64,000 nucleotides of DNA from Puccinia triticina (GCF_026914185.1 NC_070560.1:2843501-2907500); one strand, 5' to 3'; positions 24,450 through 37,799 are shown, numbered from the stretch's first letter. Numbers and translations are program-made. Notes: a model not told the origin generated them from the letters alone.

Positions 24450-27400
24450 AGCCGGTTTAAAGAGTGAATCTGTTCAAGTGAGAATGTTGGCGCCAACCCG
24501 GCTCTTTGTGAGAATGGTTTGGTTGAATCAAAGGTGCTTTGGCAATAGTCCACCAAGTCTAACTCTAGTTCCCACTGAGAAATGGAAAACAAACAGCATC
24601 AGACTTTATATCCTTCAGCTGCGGCTTGATGAGCCTGCAAATGGTATTTCTTGTTTCAAAGAGAATGTCATTTTGCTCGATCTTCACAGCTGCGCATTTC
24701 CGCCAATGGTAGGTTTTTTTTCTTCTTCAGGCGTGAATCTTCTTTTAAGCCTCCTAAATCTACCGCCAGCAGGTGTGACCACGCGGCATGCCGCACTGCA
24801 TAAACCAACCGCTCGGACAGTTTTGTGGTCCGGATTGCGGAACTCGTCGGACAAAATCAGTTCAATGACTGCTCGGACAAAACTGACCGACCGAGCAGTT
24901 AGTTTAAGCAGTGCTGTGTCGAGCAGAGAATCGGAGATGCTGCCTGAGAGCATTCTCTGTCACAAGCTTTGCCCCACATTTTGCAGATGTGCGGAGGCAG
25001 AGCGGAACCAATACAGCTTTTCATGACTTAACTGAATTGAAAAAGTCCCTTGCAGCTGTTCGGCCCATGTCAAGTCATTGGAATGGGTCCCCAGGGACTT
25101 TTGTGAATACTGAGCCTCTATGCTCTATGTTACGCGACAAGTTTTTCAATAAATCATCCGTGGAGCGGAGGTTTCTAATTTCCGACCGTAAGGCCGTAGT
25201 GCTAGCGGAATTGTAGCGCGTTTCCTCGGTGCAACGCTGCGTTACTGCGTGTTTAGCGGCAAAATCCCGCCAAAACGTTGTAACCATTGGCACAAATCCA
25301 AGCGGAATTCCACAGCGTAACTCGCGCGTATCGCGGACTTCACAAGAAAGTCACAGCAGTATCACCCGCGACGAGATACTTGCCCGGTCTGCTTGGCGGG
25401 AAGGTCCGAAGTCGCTGTGGGTGCCACACTTGCAATCCGGACTACCAGATTAGGAGTTACGAGATGGGTTGATACAGGTATAGTGCTAGTTGGTGGGTTG
25501 ACGGGTAAGGGGGCGGGTGCCGCCGGCGCCGGAACCAGGTGGATTTCTCCGGCTGGGACCAGAGTCATTGCAGGCCGAGCGATAAATGGAGCTGCGAGTG
25601 TGTTACTAGCTGTATGACTGGTGTCAATCAGACTTCCAGAAGATCCGGACGGGCATGATCTGCCTTGATGCGTGATGACGGGCCGACCGGATTAAAGGAT
25701 GAATGTGCGGGTGCCGATGGCCAGCCGCCTGTGGTTGAGAGTTTTTTTCCATGTGGCATGATTGATTGATGGCGAAAGTTTAGAGATAGTCCAGTGCGTC
25801 TTCTGCGATTAAAAAGTTCGGAGGTCAGCAAGAAAGAAAAAATGTCGAACCAATAGGCCTCTAGGGCTGAGTGCTTGGAGGAAACTCCAAATGAGAAGGT
25901 AATATTTTGCGCACGGTTAAGGGGCAAGCGTTTTTTTCTGCTTTTTCCTGCTCTATGAAATAAAAAGTGAGATTATCCCGCTGTTGCGGCGCTTTTTCCG
26001 CAGAAAGCGCGCTTCCTGTGGTAAGATTTATAGCGCCGCAGCGCAATCAATCAATCTTTGAAGAAAAAGTGATTCATTCCCTCGAGGCAAAAGTCAGTGA
26101 CAGAAGTCTCGGTCAATACTCTCAGAAAATTCTCATTTGGATTGATGCGTAGCTTGTGTTTTTTTGAGGCGATACACAGACGGTATGTAAACTGATGTTT
26201 TTATAAACGTTGCCTAAATTACATCTGCAACAAGTGCCTTTTGTTAGACCCAAGGGGGGCACTCAAATTCCTTGCTGTTTTTGTCCAACCTAATGCGCAG
26301 CGGAAATGTGTTTTCATGGATGAATATCTGATGGTTTATGGCAAAAGTGGATGTTCGGAAAGCGCAGATAATGTTTGTTTCCTCTTATCAATGTTTGCCA
26401 CTTGTGATTTTTGACCAGACTAGAAGTTTGACCAGAGACACACAGCGAAGTGATCTCTTCTCAAAAGTGATGTAATGGGGTGGACGAGAAGATTGTGGAC
26501 TCAGGATTCTAAATCATAAGATACAAACCTCTAGCCTTTGTTTTCCGCAGTGCTGACCAAACCAGAGGCTTGAAGTTTGAACTGCCAAACTTGCACACTC
26601 GCCCATCTCTTGTGCTGAAGCTCACGTCGATACAAGCGAACAAAAAAAAAAAAACAGAAAAAAACTCTCAATGACCAGCTGTCTGCCGGAATGCTCCAGT
26701 TTTTCATAATGTTCCCAGATGTTTGGATGTAAAGAATAGCATCGGGTAGACGAGATTCTTGTGGACTCAGGATCCAAGCCATACATGACAGATGAATACC
26801 TCTAATTTGCTTGTAAACTTATTAAAATCCAGGCGTCCAAAGACCAGCCGATGGGGCAGGGCGTGGCCAGTAGATGGCCATATGTTACACCGCCGAATGA
26901 CGAACTCCATTTGGTTGGGATTCCATCCTGAGGGATCCATGCCCTCAATCTTTGCAATTGTTTGCTTCATTGCGGGTATGATTAGACAAGCTGGTTCGCA
27001 AGCTGTGTGTCGAGAGTCAAATCATCTTTGCCCATCGGCCGTACAAATAGCGGTGGGCCACAGGTAGAGGCGGCTCTAATAATCTTCGTGAGTATCAGGG
27101 GCCCGGTCTTCACTGTCAGCGTAGGCTACAGTAGCGACTAGTTCAGAAAGAAAGTAAAAATAAGGAGCATTTGGCTCAGCGGAGCGTTATTATACACTGC
27201 AGGGCTCAAGTAGAAACCACTCTTAACCAGCAAACAAACAACAGCCCCTTTTTTTGTCTGCCCCAAGCAAACAAAACGTCGAAGTTGTCGCCTCAGTCGT
27301 GGTTTTGTGGACCAGAGAAGTTTTTTTGGGGCGCCTGGAAGGACTTAAAAGGGCCGCCCGGTTCTCACTTTCTCCCCATCAGCGCCCACTTCCTCCCATC

Positions 27401-27670
27401 CACAAGAACCGTCTGCATCTTTTTGTTACTCCATCGAGACTGAGAGTCCTGTGTCACTCAATGACTTTTTCCAATCTGCCAGACTCTCCAGACCTTCTCT
27501 CCATCCTCAGTTGACTCGGCATGGGAGTTCATTTGGGCTAGGCCCAAGTAGCCTGCATTGACTTTTACCACTTACGACGAAGACGGACAACCAATTATTG
27601 GACTCTTCTCTAGGGTGTTCTGCCCCTCAGGTCCAAGGCCACGCAATATCTCGTGGTGCAGCTTACCCTT
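24450..27670. other. non-coding stretch upstream of the secreted gene
   Basis: Many short overlapping frames exist with no domain support. The first part (about 24590-25020) resembles the 5' flank of the paralogue at 46130-46520, so the duplication included upstream DNA. An inverted repeat (TGCGGCGCT facing AGCGCCGCA) lies at about 25980-26042. A direct repeat of about 40 bp (TGTGGACTCAGGAT core) occurs at 26479-26520 and 26740-26785. Confidence 0.4.
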
Positions 27671-27675
27671 CATTC

Positions 27676-27880
27676 TATTGCCAACACCCAAGTCTTGCGC
27701 TTCTCTTCACTTTCAGCGTCGTTCTTCTTCTGCTTTCCTCAATCGCGCGACTCTACAGCCCTTTTGAAATATCTCACAGTACAGACTTCTTCATTCCATC
27801 ACCAAGACCCAGCGCTTGCAATTCTCTATACCTTCAGCGTCGTTCTTCTTCTGTTTTCTTTGCAACTCTCTAGACCTTAA
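27676..27880 (+). repeat. imperfect tandem repeat, about 115-bp unit
   Basis: Two copies share the motif TTCAGCGTCGTTCTTCTTCTG with similar flanks (CCAAG...CTTGC...TTCTCT upstream). The sequence is pyrimidine-rich and I see no gene in it. Confidence 0.65.
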
Positions 27881-28029
27881 TTCCTCCTCTGCAATTTGCA
27901 GTATCAGTGACCCGACTCACATATTGTCACCGTCCTGATTAGACTACATAGCCTATTTTCTTTGAACGTTTCCCAGTCTATCATACTTGGGTATCCGGAT
28001 CCTTAACCAACAAAGGATTAATACTCTCT

Positions 28030-28155
28030 GAACAGGCTCATCCACCCGATGAACAGGCTCACCCACCTGATGAACAGGCTCACCCACCTGATGAACAGGC
28101 TCACCCACCTGATGAACGGCCTCATCCACACCATGAACCACCCCATCAACCCGAA
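28030..28155 (+). repeat. 21-bp minisatellite, six units
   Basis: The unit GAACAGGCTCACCCACCTGAT is repeated six times; the middle copies are identical and the outer ones diverged. In one plus frame it would encode EQAHPPD heptads within an open stretch that starts after a stop near 27955. This could be a repeat-bearing exon, but no start codon or splice-supported model was found. Confidence 0.85.
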
Positions 28156-31100
28156 GCTGATGGGATGCCTGTCCCATGGCCCCACCGGCCCCGAGTCCGT
28201 ACGCACTCATGTACAGCATCAAAGATAGGGATGGTTTTTATCCATATATTCTTGCTCACATTTCTTTTGAAGCATCACGGTTTATCGTGTCTTGCATTAC
28301 TATATTTATTTATTTATTTTTCTTTATATTTTTCACCTCGATTCATTTCTCTTCTCGTTCGTCGACCTTCCTGCATCTTCCTCGTCTACATTTTGGTCTC
28401 GTTACTCTGGCTGAGTTCACCCCCATTCCGTCCTCCCGAGATGAGGTCACCGACACCAACTAAAACGACCCTGCTGCCAATTCAGAAGCTGAGTGCAAAA
28501 AGGAGAGGCAAGAAGAGTACGAAAGAAGTGGCGCTCAGCCAGACGCGGGCTCACCTACCCCCACTACCCACGTCTCTCTCACTCCGCGACTACCGTCGCT
28601 TATGTCGTTATTTCTCATCTCTCGAGTCAGGTGCTGATATATCAGCTCGATTCCTGCGGAGATGAGCGTGCCTACTTCCCTGCTTCGGCGCTCGGGTTAG
28701 CTGGTGGTATCTTCCATTCATCTTTCCAAAGGCCTCTCCCCTCCTCCTTGGCAGATTCCATCCCTTGCCCAAATATATACATGGCGAGTTTTTATCGATC
28801 GACGCTCAGCACTGGCATTTTAATCGATTGGCGCTCAACACTGGCGGGGCTGACCTGTCCCGGAGCAGGAAATTATTATTGGCTTCGTAGCGTGGCCGTC
28901 TATTTGGGGTTGGCCTGTCCCGAAGCTTGCTGTTTTTTGCTTCATGGCCAACGGATGGACGCCTAGGCTTCCCCAGACAAATCAGGATACATATCTCCGC
29001 CAGACAAAATGCTCGAAAGAGTTTATAAATGATACGAAGTACCTTTCTTACAAACCTTCATACTGCACCATCGAAAGCGTACAATCACACGAAGTGCCTT
29101 CCTTAGAAGCACACACCAACAATCAAACGGGCCAACTATACGAAGTGCCTTTTTGGCGACTTAACATACTGCACCTTATCAAATCTCTGCGTCTTTTCCT
29201 TCTCCATTCAGCCTAGATATTTTGGCTATTCGAGCTATTTCAAGCTTTTGTAGCGTTCCGGCTTGTGCAGGTATAGCACTCCGAGTCAATCATATACCGA
29301 ATATAGGAGGCATGACTCGGAGCTACTCGATTCATATATAACGATAAAGCCCTACATAATCGAAAGCCGAACGCATCCATATAGCGAAGGGCAGCTATGT
29401 TGTAAGTAGAATATGTATATATGATCTTGTTGTAGGCAGCTCTGGCTGCATTTCGAGTTGTGTGGTCTTGCCTTCTCGCGACCACCAGCTGGATCATCCT
29501 ATCGAGTGATCGCACTATTGACTGGGAACGTGTTACATGTTCACCAGACTCTTTAGAGTGACGGTCCTCGTGAATGGGTGAAGAACGAAGATATTTCCTT
29601 CTGTGGAAGCACATTTTCATCTTTTGGTCGTCTTCCGATCGCCTCGAATCGGGGTTTGGATATTGAGACAGGTAGGTCAATCTTCGCGGCTTTCAGTTTA
29701 ACGCATGATCCAGTGTGACTTCCAGCTGATTATCGGTTGCTTTTCTTTTTGCTTGGAGCTGCGATTGACGTGGCTGACGACTGGCGACTCCGACGTTTCC
29801 GGGTTGATGATATGAAGGTTCAGGGACCAGCCGCGTTTGCCGAGCTTCGTTTGGATCCCGGCCTTGCTGCGCCGAGTCGGTGACCACTCCGATCACCAGC
29901 TTCCGGGACAATTTTTGCCTTTCCTTTTTGCCGATTGTTTTCTGGTTGTTGTAACGAAGTCAATACCAACTGCTCTTACACTGCTGCAATTGTGACCAGC
30001 TCTGAGCTTTTTTTTGGCCGGATGGTATGGAAGCTGTGATGGAGTGAGACTTGAGAGAATCTTATATTTTCCCCGGAACCACCGTCGAAGGTTTGCGAGT
30101 CCGATCTGCCGATTTGGCCCATGGTTTCTCGCACCAGCTTCATCGATACCCACCAGAATCAGCAGAGCAACGGGACCACCAGATGGCAGTCAACGGCGAC
30201 CCAGCAGAATCATCAAGTTCATCTTGTTTGTAATACCGCCCTGGAAACCGCAACACGCGCCAGGGAACCTCACTGGCGCGCATCAAACAGGGCCGAGTAG
30301 GACTGTCTCGAGGCGAACGTTGAAGAGAACGATTACACCGTCTATACCGCTGGCGATCTGGAGTTCAAGGCCGCATAGGTCCGCAAATCTGCCGCACGCA
30401 AGACCGCCTTCGTCGAGAACCCAGTTGAGCCCCCTATCTGAACCAGCTTTTCTCTCTCCACACATATCCTTCGACCTTCTCTTACCCCGGTGTTCATCTT
30501 CTTTCTAGGTCACCTCGGCTGGGATGAATAAATTCACACCGGTCCAGATCGAAGAGTTCGAAACCACGTTCCGGTATTGATCTCCTGCCGTTGAGTGATC
30601 TTCGCACTGGAGGCCGCCAGAGGCCGCCGGGTTGAAAATGCAATCTGAGCTCGAACCACGACGATGAGCAGCAGCAACCAACTCAAGCCCAGCGGGAAGC
30701 AGGTTATGTGGTCTCTCTGCTAAGCAAGTCGATAAAGTAACTATTGCGCTTCCCTTCTCTTATTATCATCTGGTCCTGACCTTATACGTTCTCTTTACAT
30801 AGATCTATTCAGCTATTGCGAGTGTCTGCGATCATTCAAGACCACAGTCGAGAGCCAACCCTCATCCTCGATCAGACAACCCAAGGATAAATCTAGTCTT
30901 CAACAACAGCAAACGCGTAAAAAAACACTTTCTTTTCGATCTTAAATTTTCTAGCCAAACAGCACGCTGTCCCCCTTTTGTTCTTGAAAAGCTGAAGGAA
31001 AGGGATAACAAAAACTGGTCGTCATATTCCTCTGGTTTACATTTAACAAAAAGTGGCGAAAAACATCCATTTTTGATCAACGCAGTATCCAAGCTATTCT

Positions 31101-31220
31101 CGTTTTCGCACATGCCGTCGAGCTCAAGATGAAGAGGAGCCACCGAAGGAGCCAGCCATCAGGCCAACAGACGAGAGATAATGAGGGCGCGAAATCAGAA
31201 AGGATTGAGAAGAAGAGTCG
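28156..31220. other. 3-kb stretch without a recognised gene
   Basis: There is an ATTT microsatellite at about 28301-28320. The phrase CGAAGTGCCTT recurs three times in 29030-29150. Moderately long frames occur on both strands (28165-28665 plus, 29240-29680 minus, 30014-30508 plus), with no domains I recognise. Remnants of old transposons are plausible. Confidence 0.35.
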
Positions 31221-33250
31221 ATGGACGCGGATCAGACAGGAGAGTTCCTGAATAAGCTGCGACTTGGCGACTTACGCTACCATCCTCAGCGGCCATACAA
31301 GCCCAAGAACCAGACCAGACAGAAGGAAAGCCTCAGGCAAATCTTGGGTCATCTACCCTCAACCTCCAATAATCATGATCAGCTTCAACATGCTTCGGGG
31401 ATCGAGTATCAGGAAATCGACATCATCGAAGACTTCTTCATTCTCCTCGGTATCCAAGGCACCCTCATCGAGTATCACAAAAACTTCTCCCGCGACGACC
31501 CTTTCGAAAGACTCCAGGGCGCTCGATTCTCTATTGGCTAAGGTTTGAGTTTGTCACCTCTCTTTTCTCTCTCCCTGGCTCTATTTTTCTTTGGTGACTC
31601 TCGGTCTAAAAGATGTGGCTCGAATCAAAGAACTTTCGCTATCTTGTAAAGCCTTTTCGAGACAAACCCTTCCCAAACTATATTGATCATTTCTTTGGAA
31701 ATTCATATCAACAGACCAAAGTTAACAACAGGACGAATCAATGAACATCACTGTATGCTAAAAACAAAAGAAAAGAGAAGGGAAAGACAAGATGCTGATT
31801 TAGAGAAAATGTGTTTAATTTGGGGCTGATCCAGGCCCATTGTTACGAGAGATAGTCGAAAAGATCATATCAAGACTTGATCGATGCATTTGTTGCAGCA
31901 CATAGTCATCTAGATTGCGGGATGTTCAATCACGCACAATGTGCGTCCATTCGAGATATTTTGAAGGTCAGTTGGCTCCACAATTCCCGCTCTCATCCCA
32001 CAAACACTCTTCAGAAAAGAAACAACCAATAATTTGTTACATGACGCTGGTCGTTCAGTTGGAAGATCAATTCAACCGATCGGCTGACTTTACACTCCAG
32101 CGATTTTCGGTTCTGCGTCCACGACATGTCACACACCTTGAAGCTATTTTATTCATTGACGACCGAGCTAGTTTGTCTATATTCTCCTGATCTGTTACAT
32201 TCTTCATCGGATGGCGGAGACCGAACGGAGGAGGACGAGTGGGAGCAGGACCCGGGGTTCAAAGCGATGTTGAAGGAATACAACTCGGATCGGCGGCGGA
32301 AGACGACCCGGGCGCGAAGGGTGGGCCACAGCAGCGGAGGAGGGGGCGCGAGTTATGGGGTGGCCGAAGGGGGGGGGTGGTGAAGGGAGGGGAGGTGCTG
32401 GCAATTCTCGAGGAGCGAGTGATGGGCTCGTTGGGTGATCCGAGAGCACTGAAGCTCTACTCGGACCTACTGCTGAAGGCTTCCCAGTCATACTACAAGA
32501 GGCTCATCCAATGGGTCGCCAATGGCATCCTGTACGATCCCTACGACGATTTCATCATCAATGCGAGTAACTCCATCACCCGCGGAACACTTGATGATGA
32601 CTTCACAGACGAGTAATGTCCTCCGCAACCGGACCTCTGCCGTTGGTGCGGCAAAGGCCGACGGCCATCCGACGACCAACTATTGGGGCACCGATGGCAC
32701 CTACGGCTACGATGGACGATGATCACAGGTCGGCAGAGCCTCGTGGTGGCGAGAGAAGGGCGTCTGGGGCGGCGCGGTGCTGCCTTGGTTCCTGGAAGTG
32801 TGGGAGGTGAAAATCCTGCTGGCGAGCAAGTATTTCATCGTGATCCCACGGAAGGCTCGGCCGGACTGATCAAGACGAACGGCGACTGGTTCTACGGACT
32901 GATCGATCGGGCTTAATGTCTCAGCAAATCGGTCACTTCTTGAGTTGCTGATGAGATCGCAAGACTTACTGGGTCGGCTGCGCTCGCTCAAGCACCGCTT
33001 TCTCTCTCAGGGAAATAGCTTCACTACCTCCCTCGACTCGGCCTCCCCCGAGCACGGCAAGAAACTCAGACACGTCAACGTTTCCCGGCTCCAAAACCAG
33101 CTCGGTCTGGCCATTCGCAATCCGAGTAGTTGGAGCTCGAGCGACCCCTACAAGGAGGACGTCAAAGTGATCATGGCCACCACCTGATTGACCAATTGGC
33201 TTATCCGCATCGTCGGCGTCACCGGTCTCATCGGCACCAACTTAGGTTGT
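31221..33250 (+). pseudogene. decayed gamma-tubulin complex component 2 (GCP2/Spc97 type)
   Basis: Scattered exon-like pieces in order match the GCP2 (Spc97/Spc98) family of microtubule-nucleating proteins. IDIIEDFFILLGIQGTLIEY occurs near 31405-31475, then HLDCGMFNHAQCASIRDILK at 31908-31967, VVQLEDQFNRSADFTLQRF at 32049-32108, ILEERVMGSLGDPRALKLYS near 32405-32465 and GILYDPYDDFII at 32525-32560. KILLASKYFIVI follows at 32811-32846, then RLRSLKHRFLSQG, NVSRLQNQLGLAIRNPSSWS and TNWLIRIVGV near 33190-33220. The pieces lie in different frames separated by stops (for example TAA at 32614-32616) that introns do not readily explain. The gene is essential in fungi, so an intact copy should exist elsewhere. 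Confidence 0.75.
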
Positions 33251-34140
33251 ACGGCAGCGGAAGTGGCGGGAGTGGAATCGGCGGTGGAGGTGGGGAGGGC
33301 AATAAGTGACGCGTGGAGAATGCGGAGGCGTTAGGGGAAGCGTGGAGGATGTGGAGGCGTTGGATACAATCGGTACTGGATTGGATGAGCTCGCCGCTGC
33401 GGAGGGGGGAGGAGGTAGGTCAACCGGAGGGGGAGAAACTAAAAAAGAAGGACCGGATGGTTTTTTTTGTTTTCACACAGCAAGGTAGAATACAGAAGCT
33501 GATTTTCTGAACTGGTGGTGATCTCTCTTCCTTCTTTCTCCACTGTAAGTAGGAAGTGCATCAGATCCGATGGCTGATTCTCATTATCTGTTTCTCTTTG
33601 TGCTCAGCGTTGGCGTTGGCCGTCCGATTGACGACCGTTAAAGCTTTACCAGGCTCATAACCCTCCCTTTCCCCCCTCATTATTTGTTTCTAATTCCCAA
33701 CATATACACAATACACTTCTACTTTGTTATGTTTCTGTACATTTTTCTTTATTGTTCTCGCCTGTCATTTTAGCTTACATGCACTGAAGATCTTACGTTA
33801 CTAAAAGTTTATGTTTAAGGTAAATGCACGACTTTCAGCAGCTTTCAGCAAAGGAGCTGGAACAATCTAGATTGACTTGTTGATCATTTGAAATCCGAAC
33901 TACAATGCAAAGGAGAAGACATAATGATGCTGGTAGTCGAGATAGAAAAAATCTGGGTCTGGACTCTGGACATGCTAAAGCTATTTCAATATATGATAAT
34001 TTTCTACGTAGTAAGTAAGGAGAGCTAACTAGGAAAAGGCTGAACAAGGACTGGTAAAAAGCTGAGCATCAGCTGCACCAGGACTATTACAAAGCTGAGC
34101 ATCACCTGGGAAAGGACTGTTCAAAGGGCTTTATTCCAAT
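33251..34140. other. non-coding sequence after the GCP2 remnant
   Basis: It contains a G-rich, Gly-codon-like stretch (33250-33450) that may be the last decayed part of the GCP2 gene, followed by AT-rich DNA. No other gene is seen. Confidence 0.4.
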
Positions 34141-34260
34141 TCTGAGAGTGAGCTGTGTGAAAAATCTGAGTATGAGCTGTGTGAAAAAGCTGAGTATGAG
34201 CTGGGCAAAAAAGCTGAGTATGAGCTGGGTACCAAAGCTGAGCATCAGCTGGACAGAACT
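34141..34260. repeat. 24-bp tandem repeat, about five units
   Basis: The unit AAGCTGAGTATGAGCTGGGC plus four bases is repeated in a row, with diverged units extending upstream to about 34040. A minus-strand open frame through it (QLILSFF heptad-like repeats) is a by-product of the 24-bp period. Confidence 0.8.
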
Positions 34261-34560
34261 GAGGATCAGTGTTGAGGATATGGTTGGGAGATTGGGGTAG
34301 ATAGTTGATAGATATTGGATAGATGGCGGGTAGCTGGCTGGAGCTGGCATGATGTCACTTGTCATCAACTGACTATTTTATTTTCCTGGTGTCAGCTGAT
34401 GGAAGCCAGAATGCACTAATTCACTCCATTTTTGGTTTGCATCTGGGAATCTTTTGGTGTGCCTAAAGTCTGACCCTTTTGCAATTAAATGGAAGTCACA
34501 ATTCCTATTACCAGTAGGATTAAAAACAACAAGTATGAACTGCTCAAGGTGTTTGGGGAT

Positions 34561-34880
34561 GGGTCAGCCTTTATGCACACCAAAGAAATACAACATGCAC
34601 ACCATCACCCATGCACTCCAAATAATCGGAGTGCACACTCATTCATGCACTCCCAAAAATTGGAGTGCATACTCATGCACTCCCAAAAAATTGGAGTACA
34701 TACTCTGCTCCAATTGTTTGGAGTATATGGGTGTGCACTCCAATTTTTTGGAGTACATGGGTGTGCACTCAATTTTTTTGGAGTGCATGGGTGTGCACTC
34801 CAATTTCTTGGAGTTTGCACTAATGCACACCAAAAATGGTGTGCATGTAGTATTTCTTTGGTGTGCATAAAGGCTGACCC
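34561..34880. mobile_element. 320-bp palindromic MITE with hairpin interior
   Basis: The first 30 bases (GGGTCAGCCTTTATGCACAC...) are matched almost perfectly by the inverted last 30. The interior is a run of small palindromes built from GGAGTGCA and TGCACTCC, spaced by short A or T runs. The whole element could fold into one long structure. No target duplication is certain, although TACCAGTAG occurs directly after the element and again about 45 bp before it. Confidence 0.8.
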
Positions 34881-35394
34881 TACCAGTAGCATAAATTGAG
34901 AAAGATACTGGGACCTAAACAAGCTGAGGGAATAGGTAAGCAAAGCAAACATTTTCCGCAGTGCAAGCTGCAATATAGCGGGTTTGAAAAAACTGATCAC
35001 ATCAAAATGATGCATTGATGCACGCAGGTACAACCAACACAACAAGCAAACTTTGACTTGTGGAAAATCCCAGTCCCCAGTAACTAAGAGTTAAATAGAA
35101 AGAATGTTGGCCAGGACCAACGGTGAGCAGCTAGAGCTTTAACTTAAACCTGACTAGATGAAAGCTAACCCCTCATCCTTCTTTCCTACAGACAAAGTAA
35201 AAAAAGGAAAAGAATGTGCAAACCAATCTCCCTCAAAGATCAGGAGAAAAAATTTGCAAGTGAAAAGGTTCACATAGAAAGGAAAAAAGAAACAAGGCCA
35301 ATTAGATGCAATATGATAGAAAGTGTAGTGCCATTACTTCACTTTTTTGCTAATGCAAAGGCATATATTTCTTCTCTATTTTCTATTAGGGATG

Positions 35395-35765
35395 AAATTG
35401 GGTTGGAAAACAGTGCCCAAACCCAACCCAAAATTTAGTGCGGTTCAGGTTGGGTTTGGGCAGATTTGAAAATATGCTGCCTGAACCCGACCCAACATCA
35501 TATGTAACATCCCAAGTCATGGGATAACCCGACAGGTCTTGGGTTTACCCAACCTATTAGGCACCAAAAACCCCCAACTTGAATTTTGGAGGTGTCATAG
35601 TTGGGTTGCAGGCTGACCCAATTAGGAAATGGGGTGCCCAAACACAACCCAAAAATCTAGCAGGTCTGTGGCGGGTTGGGTCAAAACCAGTTTTTGAGAC
35701 AAAAGCCAACCCAAACCCGGCACCAGACCCAACACAGGTCGGGTTGACCTGACCCCCTTTCAACC
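35395..35765. repeat. AACCCAACCC-rich element, copy 1
   Basis: The sequence is rich in AACCCAACCC and GGGTTTGGGC motifs. It aligns along its length with 40736-41545 through shared blocks such as CAGATTTNAAAATATGCTGCC, TTAGGCACCAAAA and GGCTGACCCAATTAGGAAAT. It is non-coding and probably an old DNA transposon derivative. Confidence 0.75.
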
Positions 35766-36235
35766 TATTTTATATACCTCTCAGTAGAGAGCGGCCAAAC
35801 GTGTCAGCCAGCTACTTTATCAAAGCTAACTGATCAAAAGAGAAATAGAATACAAAAGTATAAAATGATAAAATGATAAAAAATCTAAGTATAAAGTAAG
35901 AAAAAGGATTGCATCCCTTGCCAAATGGTGCGCGTATGCGCAGCACTGAAAAGTTTTGGATGATAAGAATTTGAAAGGCACTGAAGAAAGCGCTTATGCG
36001 CAGCACTGCACGGCGCGCTTATGCGCTGAATGTGTACTTAAGAAACATATATTAAGTTAAAGAATCTCCTGTAGCTAAAAAAGCCCAACATGGCAAGAAT
36101 TGTGACTAAGAAATAGTTGCTCATCCTTGACAGGAGAAATTTTAATTAGTCCAAAGAGATCATCCCGCTGTCAGATCCAAAGATGAGCTCCACTGGCGCA
36201 GATTTACCCTGGTAAAGAGACACTAAGTGTTGCGG

Positions 36236-36416
36236 TGAAGACACTGGAACAGCAGAATGGAGTGAAGAGGGTTGTGGAAGGATTTCATTGCATCAGAGAA
36301 AAGAGAAAAGGAAAAAGGAAAGAAGAGAAAAAGAGGACGCACCTGGAACAGCAGAATGGAGTGAAGAGGGTCGTGGAAGGATGAGGAAAGCACCTTCCAC
36401 GTCTGCTGCTCCAGGT
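36236..36416. repeat. direct repeat around a purine-rich core, with inverted tail
   Basis: A sequence of about 40 bp starting CTGGAACAGCAGAATGGAG occurs at 36244 and again at 36342. A purine-rich spacer (AGAGAAAAGGAAAAAGGAAAG...) lies between. The second copy is followed by a partial inverted copy ending GCTGCTCCAGG. The same arrangement with a different repeat sequence occurs at 53300-53515. Confidence 0.7.
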
Positions 36417-37799
36417 GACTACAATGATGAAATGTCACAGACGGTGATATGTAGATGAAAGGTTTGAGGCAGAAACACAAGAGAGAAAAGAGAGAAAAAC
36501 ATGAAGGAAAAAACAAAACCTCAACACTAAGCTAAATGAGTCAACTCAAGTGCTAGATGAATCCTCTATAGAGCCACATTGTGACTCCCTCTTGCTCCCC
36601 ATCTTCATAAAACACAAAACCTGAACCAATACCTTCATTTTTGATCTACTCATGGACTAAGCAATACACCGCTCTAGTGCCTGATTTATGCCAAAGTTCA
36701 ACCTCCATATCATCTCTATTCCTCACACCCTTCTGATGCGTCTTATTCCAAAAAATTGGACAAATAAGGGAAATATATCATAGTGATTCCCTTTTCCCTC
36801 TGCTATCATCCGGAATCTTCCCAGATTTCCGAAGGGGTTACTTCAGCAAACCACACCTTTTATACAGGCCCCCGCTGTGTCAGGCATTTCCAACACCACC
36901 GCGCTGCAGCCCCTGTATCTGAAGGAGGGCACTTAAATACCCCTAAATTACCATTTAGGCCCCTCCTTTTTTATTATAAGTATATACTGTCTTGAGAATA
37001 GATTACCAGCTTTCTTCTCATCAGCCTTTGTAGCTAGAAGTGTTATACTCTTGGTATCACTGCTGCTGACAAAACACTTGCTCTTAGGGAAATAGATAAA
37101 AAAAAGATTGGTTTCTTTTCTTGCACATGTCTCTGACTCTCTCTCATGTGCACACATATTGTGTTTTGAATAATTCTTGGACATTTGGGTAATCCCCCCC
37201 TCCATCAAAAAAACATCAACATCACTTGGTGTATGTCTAAAATGGGGTTCACTCACAGATTCTACTGGTATCCAGCTACCAGTGCCTTCCAGACCCCAAA
37301 AGTTTAGTTTTTAAACTTTCTGGTGCAGAACTAATTTTGGAAAATTGTCCAAGCTTTTTTCAAAACACAATAGGTACAAAATCTAATGTAATGAAATATT
37401 AGGCCCCATCTGGCAGCAATAATTTTATGTGATGTTGTGCACTTCACTAATGTGATACACATCACTCGTGAATTTCACATGTTGCAATATAACTCAAGTG
37501 TTTGACTGCCACTTTTGTCATACAATTTGCCTACATGAAAAGATGGCCGGCAAATACTGGCCATTGAGTGTACATATGTGCAACACCACTGGAGTGTTAA
37601 ACTCCTCTCAACAATGGCCGGTGTGGTGTGCCAAATCTGTTTCAAGTATCAAATTACATAAAGTGATGGTTGAATACATGAGAAGGAGATATATTCTTAG
37701 ATTTATTGTTGCATAATTAGATTCTGAAGGTCATTTAACCCCTAGTCACTCACTTGAACCACTAGGATAGCTCCACTCAGTCAAAAGTTATTTTGGTCA

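Noticed and set aside
24478..25026. A 182-codon plus-strand frame antisense to the 5' flank of secreted copy 1
   Set aside because: It has no domain, its frame is not kept in the paralogous flank at 46.1-46.5 kb, and it overlaps the likely promoter.
28030..28155. A CRISPR array
   Set aside because: The 21-bp units are adjacent with no spacers, and the setting is eukaryotic. It is a minisatellite.
34102..34368. Minus-strand frame with repeated QLILSFF units resembling a membrane protein
   Set aside because: It is produced by the 24-bp tandem repeat, whose length is a multiple of three.
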